From: Dyella sp. GSA-30
GTDB lineage: Bacteria > Pseudomonadota > Gammaproteobacteria > Xanthomonadales > Rhodanobacteraceae
Assembly (NCBI RefSeq): GCF_027924605.1
Contig: NZ_AP027042.1
Coordinates: forward strand, 3,201,524 to 3,265,523
Direction of reading: 5' to 3'
DNA length: 64,000 bases
The translations under genes and the position numbers were made by a program. Below are positions 57,901-64,000 of the stretch, in pieces. Positions within the stretch are counted from its first letter, which is position 1. Each line of letters starts with the position of its first letter. The notes under the pieces are model-generated. The model was not told the origin of the DNA and searched no databases. It worked only from the letters and a program-made list of their open reading frames with translations.

Positions 57901-60425
57901 ACAATATCGCCTGGACCGCTTCGGGCCTGAGCATCAGCGGCACGGGTTGCGGCCAGGAACAGGTCGCCGATGCCGCCAAGACCAACCGCAGTTACGACGC
58001 GATGAATCGCGTGCTGACCCTGGTGCCACCCAGCGGCACGCAGAGCACGACCTATACCTACGATCCGTTGGGTAACGTGCAGACGAGTGCTTCCGGTATC
58101 GCTACCTGGACGGCGGGACGCAACAAGCTGGCCCAGCTGACCTCGGAGACCTTGAACGTCACCGGCAACGGCAGCAACGTGCTGCGCTATAGCCACGACA
58201 CCAATGGCCACGTGGCGACGATCAGCTACCCCGATGGCCTGGTGGTCAACTACGCCCCCGATGCCTTGGGCCGCCCGACCCAGGCCGGCAGCTTTGCCAG
58301 CAACCTGAGTTATTTCCCCGACGGCGATGTTGAGCACTTCACCTTCGGCAATGGCGCGGACTACCTGGTGCAGAAGAACACCCGCCAGCTGCTGAGCAAC
58401 TTCAGCTACGCCAAGGGCAGCACGCTGAATCTGAGCGAAGACTTCGTCTACGACCCGAACGGCAATATCACCAACATCAACGATCTGGCCGGCGGCCCGC
58501 GCACCAAGAGCTTCGGTTACGACGCGCTCAACCGCCTGACCAGTGCCCAGGCTACCGGTCTGTGGGGCACGGAAACCTATAGTTACGACCCGCTCAACAA
58601 TATCCGCAGCCGGGTCAGCGACGGTCAGACCTACAGCTACAACTACGACGCGACCAACCGTCTGGCCAGCATCACCAACGGCAGCAGTACCGCCTTCAGC
58701 TTCGGCTACGACAACCGCGGCAACGTCACGACCAAGAACACCACCAGCCTGGTGTTCGACCAGAAGAACCAGCTGACGCAGATCCCGGGCCTCGATAGCT
58801 ATGCCTACGATGCCTCCGGTCGGCGTGTGCTCAAGACCCCAGCCAGCGGCAACCCGACCTATTACTTCTACACCCAGGACGGCCAGCTGCTGTACCAGTT
58901 CGAGGCGAACTCGACCAAGAGCACCGATTATATCTTCCTGGGCAAGAAGCTGATCGCACGCAACGAGGGCTATGCCACCACGGTCACCGGCAATGTCGAT
59001 GGCGTCAATATCGATGGCTCGGGCAATGCGATGGTCTCGGGCTGGGCATGCTCGACCGGGCTGGCGGCGTCCATCACGGTGGAAGTGTTCGCCGGCGGCC
59101 CCTCCGGGGGCGGCGGGACGCGGGTGGCGACCGCCACGGCGAACCAAGCCAGTGAGCCGGCGGTGGCAACAATCTGCCAGACCAGCGGCACGACGTACCG
59201 CTTCAGCATCCCGCTCACGACAGCGATCAGGACGCAATACGCAGGCACGCTGATCTATATGTACGGCGACTCGCCGGTAGGCAACGGCAACCTGGTGTTG
59301 AACGGTTCGGGGAGCTTCCAGGTGCCGGCCGCGCCCACGGCACCCGCTGCACCGGCCAGCGCAACGGCGACGGTCGCGGGCAACTTAGCCAGTATCACGG
59401 TGAACTGGAGCAGTTCCGCGACGGCGACCAGCTACGTGCTGCAGCAGAAACAGAACAGCGGCTCGTGGAATCAGGTGCTTAACAGCAACGTCACCAGCTA
59501 CACGCTGAGCAACCCGGTGGATGCCAGCTACAGCTACCAGGTGCAGGCCTGCAATGCGAACGGCTGCAGTGCGTTCACGGCATCGAACACGGTCAGTGTG
59601 GCGCATCTGCCGACCACGCCGGCCAGTATCAGTGCACCCGGTAGCAGCACCGGTGCCATCGGTATCAGCTGGGCGGCAGCCACGTACGCGACCAGCTATA
59701 CGCTGGAACAGAGCCTCAACGGCGGTGCCTATGCGGCGATCTACAGCGGCGCGGCCACCAGTAACAGCTTCAGTGTGGGAGCGACGGGCAGCTATACCTA
59801 TCGCGTGAAGGCCTGTAATGCGAACGGCTGCAGTGGTTATGTCACCAGTGGTGCGGTGGCGGTGACGATCCCGCCAACCAGCGCACCCGGTATCGGCGTG
59901 CCCAGTAGCAGCAATACCGGTAGCTATACGGTGAGCTGGAACGGTGTCGCCGGTGCAACGACCTATGTCCTGCAAGAGCAGGTCAACGGTGGCGGCTGGA
60001 CGACGATTCAGAACGCCAATGTGGGGAGTTGGGCGGCGAGCGGAAAAGGCAACGGCACCTACGGATATCACGTGCAGGGGTGCAATGCCGGTGGCTGCGG
60101 GCCGTTCAGTACTGTCGGCACTACAGTTGTGTCGCTGATTCCGGCAACACCCACCGGGTTCGCTTTGACCCAAACCGGACCGAGCGATAAGCCGATACTG
60201 CACTTTTCGTGGAACGCCTCCAGTGGCGCCAGTACGTACAACCTTCAGTACCGGGATCCTGGCGGAAATCTTTCAACGATCTATAGCGGGTCTGCAACAA
60301 CCTACTTCCAGTTGTTTTTAGTGACTGGAGCGGCCTCGTTTCACGTCCAGGCCTGCAATGCAAGCGGCTGCTCTGCTTATAGTTCATGGATAACCTGGCA
60401 GCTGGCATCCGGGGGTGGGGAATAA
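54984..60425 (+). CDS. Large secreted RHS/YD-repeat protein with C-terminal Fn3-like repeats
   Basis: The 1,813-aa protein has a signal peptide (about 1-28, MHAWSQ) and an N-terminal region with GENPFGEHVSLYTGATSFEQ. A long YD-repeat shell follows (nt about 55855-58970; YTYDGNGNLTD, YSYDAIGRITGI, FGYDALNRLTSA and others). It reaches YIFLGKKLIARNEG, the usual entry to the RHS core, but the core is missing. Instead come a domain with VSGWACSTGL (nt about 58970-59330) and four Fn3-like repeats to the stop. RHS shells normally enclose C-terminal toxins. GGGGA lies seven bases before ATG 54984. The next gene carries the missing core. Confidence 0.92.
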   Translation: MLSQFRRGMRLVLGVVFFGMFSMHAWSQSAPVTPESEYQKRIKVSEDIQPLGENPFGEHVSLYTGATSFEQTDVSSSGIGPSMQISRTFNTPDQTPNVSYQTFLNNAFVDWALEVPHIETMSAPEKNTVNGQVVITWFFIDDYYGTNRCDSLSPAPTMFATSGNVTASYDVDSWWHGYQLIVPGAGSQDLLSRDASNTVAPQMTAADGSAISFPIVTKEKWAVGCLAQTANGYPGKGFLAVSPDGTKYWLDWLIYKTADAVVGQPGVPLQRRTVMMMASKVQDRFGNTVNYTYDGNGNLTDIQASDGRQIHLAYETWQNPTKDSFGNYYNPAAYRVHSVTLQPSNGSPRTWNYTYGSDPIIPRLSSVQLPDGSAWSFNLGSIATVPGDGYLIDDDSPCNTTPKPQDAVTSSGSMTHPSGLSATFTFLSTIRGRSYVPYVCNNPNGAATLRFPRIYKQTSLTQKTFTGAGLPTQTWSYSYATANYSWASDCASGCPATATTDVIDPAGRDTKYIFSNKFDATESLLLETDYYVGGAGSALARSEVSSYASPTGNTWPAVIGNTQQLSVNNDQLGRYAPENQRATTQDGDTYTWLAEAFDAFAQPTKIKRYNSIAGQTAIEEQTTLLNDLPHWVLGLPQETDNLTTGETESVNTYNLSNVTLQSRSRFGQSLMSYGYDAQGNLASFTDPNNHTTNLSNYKRGIPQTIGYPDGHGQSLVVDDFGQISSLTDQAGNTTSYSYDAIGRITGITYPAGDEVAWAPKTFSYALVASAERGVAANHWRRTTTQGNAVSTTYFDTMLRPILSDTGIAGQTSTSTVRTDYDWKGQKIFVSYPGSASPDITALTTGTHSVYDALERLTDTQQDSELGTLTTHNAYLSGARQQVTDPKSNVTTTAYQVFDQPAYQSVIQVQAPGGITQTISRDIYGNPLSITQSGLYGTETDTVTKTLTYDNFHRLCRTTEPESGSEVTGYDAANNIAWTASGLSISGTGCGQEQVADAAKTNRSYDAMNRVLTLVPPSGTQSTTYTYDPLGNVQTSASGIATWTAGRNKLAQLTSETLNVTGNGSNVLRYSHDTNGHVATISYPDGLVVNYAPDALGRPTQAGSFASNLSYFPDGDVEHFTFGNGADYLVQKNTRQLLSNFSYAKGSTLNLSEDFVYDPNGNITNINDLAGGPRTKSFGYDALNRLTSAQATGLWGTETYSYDPLNNIRSRVSDGQTYSYNYDATNRLASITNGSSTAFSFGYDNRGNVTTKNTTSLVFDQKNQLTQIPGLDSYAYDASGRRVLKTPASGNPTYYFYTQDGQLLYQFEANSTKSTDYIFLGKKLIARNEGYATTVTGNVDGVNIDGSGNAMVSGWACSTGLAASITVEVFAGGPSGGGGTRVATATANQASEPAVATICQTSGTTYRFSIPLTTAIRTQYAGTLIYMYGDSPVGNGNLVLNGSGSFQVPAAPTAPAAPASATATVAGNLASITVNWSSSATATSYVLQQKQNSGSWNQVLNSNVTSYTLSNPVDASYSYQVQACNANGCSAFTASNTVSVAHLPTTPASISAPGSSTGAIGISWAAATYATSYTLEQSLNGGAYAAIYSGAATSNSFSVGATGSYTYRVKACNANGCSGYVTSGAVAVTIPPTSAPGIGVPSSSNTGSYTVSWNGVAGATTYVLQEQVNGGGWTTIQNANVGSWAASGKGNGTYGYHVQGCNAGGCGPFSTVGTTVVSLIPATPTGFALTQTGPSDKPILHFSWNASSGASTYNLQYRDPGGNLSTIYSGSATTYFQLFLVTGAASFHVQACNASGCSAYSSWITWQLASGGGE
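59330..60420 (+). repeat. Four Fn3-like domain repeats in the RHS protein
   Basis: Each unit of about 85-95 codons holds SYVLQ/TYVLQ-type strands and ends in a variant of ACNANGCS (nt 59547, 59810, 60079 and 60350). The first two ends share nearly identical DNA (GCCTGCAATGCGAACGGCTG), so duplication is recent. Fn3 repeats usually act as spacers or carbohydrate/surface binders. Confidence 0.75.
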
Positions 60426-60484
60426 GTGCCGGTGTTGTCGTGACCGAGTGGTAGTGCTGGTTGGATCAATCGAAGGGTGAGATT

Positions 60485-61366
60485 ATGGGTCGCGGATTAA
60501 GTCTTAAGTTGTTCTTGGTTGCACTTGTACTTGGACTAACTTCGATTGGCGCTGATGCGGGTAATACTGTCTATGTCTATACTGACCATCAAGGGACGCC
60601 TTTGGCTGAGGCGAATAGCCAAGGTGTAGTTACTGCCAGTTTTGACTATCGCCCTTATGGTGTCCAGGCGGCGGGCGTTAATGCCAATGGTCCTGGTTTT
60701 ACAGGGCACGTAAATGACGCCGATGCTGGCTTCGTATATATGCAAGCTCGCTACTATGATCCGCAAGTGGGGCGTTTTTTAGGCGTTGACCCGATAGATA
60801 AGCAGCCTGTCAGTGGTCTTTATCAATTAAACCGGTATTCCTACACTCTGGACAATCCCGTAATTTATATTGATCCGGATGGGAGGCAAGAAATATTTTT
60901 TTCAAGTTCGCCTGTAGAGCCGAATGCCATGCTGAGGGCGGGTTTAAGGCCGACCCCCTTGTCTGAGGCCATAAGACAGGGTATACGAAATCCCATTCCT
61001 CGAACGGCAGCAGAAAAAGCGGCGGATCTTGCTAGAGAGGCGGGGCTAAAGCCGAGGCCGAGGCCGCAAGATCTGCGAGAGGGAAAACAAGAGCCTTGGA
61101 TTCCGCAAGAGATAAAGGAGCATCCATTAAAACGTGTGGACGATTTTATCGATGTGCTAAAACTTATTGCTGAGCTTGTTAAGAATCTTCACGGTCATCC
61201 GGCGGTTACAGTGGGTCCTGATGTTCCCCCGCCAAGTAATCAACAGGATCCAAATGCTAGCCCAAATCGTAACAGTTCGCCGACTCCTTCACAGCAGCCT
61301 ACGCCAGAACCTAGCCAGCAGAATAATTCGGTCAAAGGTGATGACTGTCCAGACTGCTGGGCATGA
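60485..61366 (+). CDS. Small secreted RHS-core protein with unique tail
   Basis: The 293-aa protein has its own signal peptide (about 1-25, LGLTSIGADAG). It then starts directly with the second half of the RHS core: VYTDHQGTPLAEANSQG, FDYRPYG, FTGHVNDADAGFVYMQARYY, DPQVGRFLGVDPI and LNRYSYTLDNPV, to IDPDG at 134. The tail (135-293) is helical and then Pro/Ser/Gln/Asn-rich, ending DDCPDCWA. No known toxin motif is seen. DNA is AT-rich from here on, suggesting acquisition by transfer. It lies 59 bases behind the large RHS gene, and its stop overlaps the next start (ATGA). Confidence 0.88.
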   Translation: MGRGLSLKLFLVALVLGLTSIGADAGNTVYVYTDHQGTPLAEANSQGVVTASFDYRPYGVQAAGVNANGPGFTGHVNDADAGFVYMQARYYDPQVGRFLGVDPIDKQPVSGLYQLNRYSYTLDNPVIYIDPDGRQEIFFSSSPVEPNAMLRAGLRPTPLSEAIRQGIRNPIPRTAAEKAADLAREAGLKPRPRPQDLREGKQEPWIPQEIKEHPLKRVDDFIDVLKLIAELVKNLHGHPAVTVGPDVPPPSNQQDPNASPNRNSSPTPSQQPTPEPSQQNNSVKGDDCPDCWA

Positions 61367-61935
61367 AATACTTTATTGAAAAATGGATGTGTTTAATTTT
61401 TCTTGTCATTCGCGCAGTTGCGAGAGGGCGTTTCGCCGAAAATCATGAGACTTGGAGCAAAGGTTTTGAAAGGTTCAAAGAAAGGCCGGGGGCAGTCTGT
61501 AGGACCTGTTTGCTCCTGTGGTATGCCGTTCAGGCGTTGAAGATGAGTGATCCTTATAAAGTTTCCACTGTTGCGGAGGCTATGACTAAATACGGGATGG
61601 CGTTTGAGTCCATGAGTACTAGTGAGGCATTTTATCAGTCCATGGCCTGGGTTGGATATGATAACTGTAGGTATCATGGATCTTCGCCATGCGCTGATCT
61701 TATTAAAAAATGGCGCGCAAACGGAGCTATTTCCATTAACGAAGTAGATGGAGTTACGTCAGAATCAAAGTTTCCGTGGATGCTGGATTTTATGAGAGGT
61801 TCAATTTTTGAAAGGGAAGAAAAATTCGATCTCGCGATAAAATTCTACAGATTGGCAAAAATGACTGTGCCACCTTGGTCTTCTGAGGCTAGAAGTGTTG
61901 TGGAGAAAATAAATTACTTATTGAATAACAATTAA
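61363..61935 (+). CDS. Hypothetical protein coupled to the RHS-core gene
   Basis: The 190-aa protein begins with a hydrophobic stretch (WMCLIFLVIRAVARG) and is otherwise mainly helical with five cysteines; the C-terminal part (FEREEKFDLAIKFYRLAKM) looks like a TPR/Sel1-type helix pair. The ATGA overlap with the upstream gene implies coupled translation and a related function, so an immunity or accessory protein is a reasonable guess but nothing more. Codon use is AT-rich, unlike the rest of the window. I do not recognise the family. Confidence 0.7.
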   Translation: MKYFIEKWMCLIFLVIRAVARGRFAENHETWSKGFERFKERPGAVCRTCLLLWYAVQALKMSDPYKVSTVAEAMTKYGMAFESMSTSEAFYQSMAWVGYDNCRYHGSSPCADLIKKWRANGAISINEVDGVTSESKFPWMLDFMRGSIFEREEKFDLAIKFYRLAKMTVPPWSSEARSVVEKINYLLNNN

Positions 61936-62300
61936 AATATGAATGGGCATAGTGCTTTGGACGTGAGGCCACCGGTTTGGAGTGACAGAGCGATTTAGAG
62001 TTCAAACGATACTTAGCAGATATTTTTGGTGCAAGACGGCCCCTCTGCTGATGGGCCGGCGCGTCCTTGACTGATGCCGACGGCCTGTGACGAAGAGCAA
62101 TGTCTTTATCACATGGATATCTTCAGGAGCTAGATGATATGTAAGGGCGTGCTGCACGACGTAGATGAGAGTCAAGCATTGCTGGATGTGGCGGACTCGG
62201 GATGACCTAGTCTCGATATATGAGTCAATAGCATAAAGACTATAAAGATTATTCAATTGAAGCATGGTGCGTGCCTATTTAGCATGATCAACCATTCTTC
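61936..62300. other. Gene-free AT-rich spacer after the RHS locus
   Basis: These 365 bases continue the low-GC character of the RHS tail. I find no convincing gene, tRNA, or insertion-sequence end. A minus-strand 87-codon frame is present but lacks supporting signals. It may be a remnant of transferred DNA. Confidence 0.5.
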
Positions 62301-63584
62301 ATGCAAGGCCTCGCTGTCATGCAGTACGCCACACGCCCCAAGCTGGCTGTCGAGCCCGCTCAGGAGCCGCTCGAAACCCTGACCGGGCCGTTGACCTTCC
62401 TGTTTGCGCTAGCCGTTGGCGTAATCATCGTGAATCTTTCGGCTGCACAGCCACTTACGGGGCCGGTGGGGCAGGCATTGCATCTACCGTCATCGTGGAC
62501 CGGGTTGGTGGCGATGTTGCCGCAGTTGGGCTATGCGGTAGGCATGTTGTTTCTGGTGCCGCTAGCGGACCTGTTTGAGAACAGGCGTTTGACGGTGGTG
62601 ACCTTGAGCTGTTGCGCGCTGATGCTTGGTCTGGCGGCGATTGCGCCAACCGCTCCGTGGTTCCTGTTTGCCGTGTGCATCGCTGGCGCAACGTCGTGCG
62701 CAATCCAGATTCTGGTGCCGCTGGCGGCGGCGATGGCGCATCCGGATCGTCGTGGCACGGCGGTCGGTAATGTAATGAGCGGGGTGATGATCGGCATTCT
62801 GTTGTCGCGGCCACTGGCGAGCACGGTGGCGGGGAGCTTTGGCTGGCGTTCGTTTTACGGTCTGCTGGCGGTGATGAATGCCGTGTTGGCTTTTGCCCTG
62901 TTTCGCTGGCTGCCGCAGCGGCATCCTGAGCGTGTCAGTTCGTATCGGGCCTTGATGGCCTCCTTGGTCACGCTGTGGAAGCGCGAGCCGGTGCTGCGCC
63001 GCTATTCGCTTTCTGCGGCGATCGGCATGAGTGCATTCACCGCGTTCTGGACGGCAGTGGGTTTGCGGTTGGTGCAGCAGCCGTTTGGACTGAGTGCGCA
63101 TGGCGTGGCGCTGTTCGCGTTTGCGGGCGTGGCGGGAACGGTGGTTGCGCCTATTGCGGGGCGTATCGGTGACCGCGGTTACAGCGTGGCTGGGATGCCG
63201 GTTGCGCATGCGATCATGGTTCTGGGCGTGTTGGTTGCCGCGATGGCGGGAGCCGGCTGGTTTGGGTTTTCGCTTGATGCGCACCCGATGCTTGCATTGG
63301 GGGCGTTGGTGCTTGCGGCTATCGTTATCGATGCCGGGGCCATTGGCGATCAGACGCTTGGGCGGCGTGCGGTGAATATGTTGGATCCGGCAGCGCGCAG
63401 TCGATTGAATGGGTTGTTTGTCGGCGTATTTTTTGTGGGTGGTGGTGCGGGGGCGCTGGCCGCGGGCGCTGCCTGGGCGGCTGCGGGCTGGAGCGGGGTG
63501 TGCGTGCTTTGCCTTGTGCTGTGCGCGCTGGCGTTTGCGTTGGATATTGTTTCCCGGCGGGCTATGTTGGCCTCGCGGATTTAG
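62301..63584 (+). CDS. Major facilitator superfamily transporter
   Basis: The 427-aa protein has about 12 hydrophobic helices with the MFS loop motif LADLFENRRLTVV after helix 2 and HPDRRGTAVGNVMSGVMIGI near helix 5, resembling drug:proton antiporters or the YnfM/AraJ-like group. The substrate is unknown. Start codons at 62301 and 62319 are both possible; the second has AAGG upstream. GC content returns to the window norm here. Confidence 0.88.
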   Translation: MQGLAVMQYATRPKLAVEPAQEPLETLTGPLTFLFALAVGVIIVNLSAAQPLTGPVGQALHLPSSWTGLVAMLPQLGYAVGMLFLVPLADLFENRRLTVVTLSCCALMLGLAAIAPTAPWFLFAVCIAGATSCAIQILVPLAAAMAHPDRRGTAVGNVMSGVMIGILLSRPLASTVAGSFGWRSFYGLLAVMNAVLAFALFRWLPQRHPERVSSYRALMASLVTLWKREPVLRRYSLSAAIGMSAFTAFWTAVGLRLVQQPFGLSAHGVALFAFAGVAGTVVAPIAGRIGDRGYSVAGMPVAHAIMVLGVLVAAMAGAGWFGFSLDAHPMLALGALVLAAIVIDAGAIGDQTLGRRAVNMLDPAARSRLNGLFVGVFFVGGGAGALAAGAAWAAAGWSGVCVLCLVLCALAFALDIVSRRAMLASRI

Positions 63585-63630
63585 AGCGGTTGCGAATGCA
63601 CGATTGCGCTGTGGTTGGTCGCGTATCCGC

Positions 63631-64000
63631 TCAGGGCTCGATGTCGATCGGCCCACCAGGCGCTTCGCTGATCGCCAACACATGCATATCGGCTCGATAG
63701 CGGTCCACATGAAAGCCGTCCGACTGCCGCTTGGCCGTCCGCTTGGCCTGGGCAGCCAGGCTGGCGACGCTTTCGGCTTCGCTGGGGAAATCGTCGACGA
63801 TGGCTACGGCGCCGACCGAGACGGTGGTCAGCGGAAAGAAGCGCAGGTTGCCGTGGCGGTCTTCGGCTTCGATCCCGCCGCGTAGCCGGTCGACATCGTC
63901 GAACAAGGTGGCGGCCATGGTGTTGAAGCGCTCGCGCATCTGCCGGCAGCGTTCTTCCCAATCGTTGCTCTGGAACAGCACGATGAAATCGTCGCCGCCG
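63631..64000 (-). CDS. GGDEF-domain protein, C-terminal part (partial)
   Basis: The frame enters from the right edge reading GGDDFIVLFQSNDW, a GGDEF-type active-site motif (GGDDF), then continues FFPLTTVSVGAVAIVDDF and AKRTAKRQ to the stop at 63631. Diguanylate cyclases make cyclic di-GMP; the D-for-E change is common in active or degenerate members. The N-terminal domains lie beyond the window, so the sensor or an accompanying EAL domain cannot be judged. Confidence 0.78.
   Translation of the reverse strand, partial: GGDDFIVLFQSNDWEERCRQMRERFNTMAATLFDDVDRLRGGIEAEDRHGNLRFFPLTTVSVGAVAIVDDFPSEAESVASLAAQAKRTAKRQSDGFHVDRYRADMHVLAISEAPGGPIDIEP

Noticed and set aside
57063-59237. A 724-codon minus-strand frame opposite the RHS repeats
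   Set aside because: It is antisense to YD-repeat sequence and has repetitive Val/Gly/Ala composition with no recognisable domain.
60485-61366. The small RHS gene as a mere frameshifted end of the large RHS gene
   Set aside because: It has its own signal peptide and an ATG after TGAGA, and the large protein ends in complete Fn3-like repeats, so both look like full genes rather than fragments.
62002-62265. An 87-codon minus-strand frame in the AT-rich spacer after the RHS locus
   Set aside because: No clear ribosome-binding site, domain, or coding bias; it could equally be a chance frame or gene remnant.

Overview
The window looks like a chromosomal segment of a GC-rich gammaproteobacterium of the order Xanthomonadales, most likely Rhodanobacteraceae (Dyella, Rhodanobacter or Luteibacter type). 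This is inferred from gene content and order (kdsB - phosphatase - uvrC - pgsA - tRNAs, smc-zipA, prfB-lysS, the COG4255-type gene next to recJ), from codon use, and from the dense REP-type palindromes. No search could be run. About 55 protein genes, four tRNAs and many palindromic elements are described. The left edge cuts aroA and the right edge cuts a GGDEF-domain gene.

Layout. 1-6.6 kb: end of aroA, kdsB, a low-molecular-weight phosphatase, uvrC, pgsA, two near-identical tRNA-Gly genes, tRNA-Cys, a PEP mutase-like enzyme, REP elements, an inverted tRNA-Leu and a GacA/UvrY regulator. 6.7-14.8 kb: rne and rluC in divergent orientation, a CPBP-like membrane protein coupled to phhB, nfuA, a 53-aa membrane protein and two small cytochromes c. 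14.9-24 kb: a GH18 protein, a TraB-family protein, the agmatine-to-putrescine pair aguA-aguB, the ABC-F ATPase yheS, and a secreted lipase with its foldase. 24.3-34.2 kb: recJ, a SpoIIAA-like protein, asnB, a two-domain aspartic protease, prfB with its +1 frameshift, and lysS. 34.2-43.3 kb: envelope proteins (DUF1223, a HExxH protease, a YCF48-like lipoprotein), yciI-like, bolA, smc and zipA. 43.3-54.8 kb: an outer-membrane protein, a frameshifted TPR gene, two LysR regulators, three oxidoreductases, and a Fur-type TonB receptor/PepSY operon. 54.9-62.3 kb: an RHS locus. 62.3-64 kb: an MFS transporter and the GGDEF gene.

Two features stand out. First, asnB (asparagine synthetase) is preceded by a 41-codon reading frame carrying the run Asn-Asn-Asn-Ala-Asn-Asn-Asn. 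Its stop is followed by a strong intrinsic terminator that ends about 50 bases before asnB, with mutually exclusive pairings between leader and terminator. This has every visible part of a ribosome-mediated transcription attenuator responding to asparagine supply. Second, the RHS locus carries a core split over two separately secreted proteins. A 1,813-aa YD-repeat protein ends in fibronectin-like repeats exactly where the RHS core should continue. The core then appears in a second small protein with its own signal peptide and an AT-rich unique tail, followed by a gene overlapping it by ATGA.

The window also holds composite REP elements (two about 94% identical, with terminal inverted repeats visible in one), a perfect 28-bp inverted repeat between convergent genes, and AT-rich palindromes upstream of the lipase and smc genes that look like operators.
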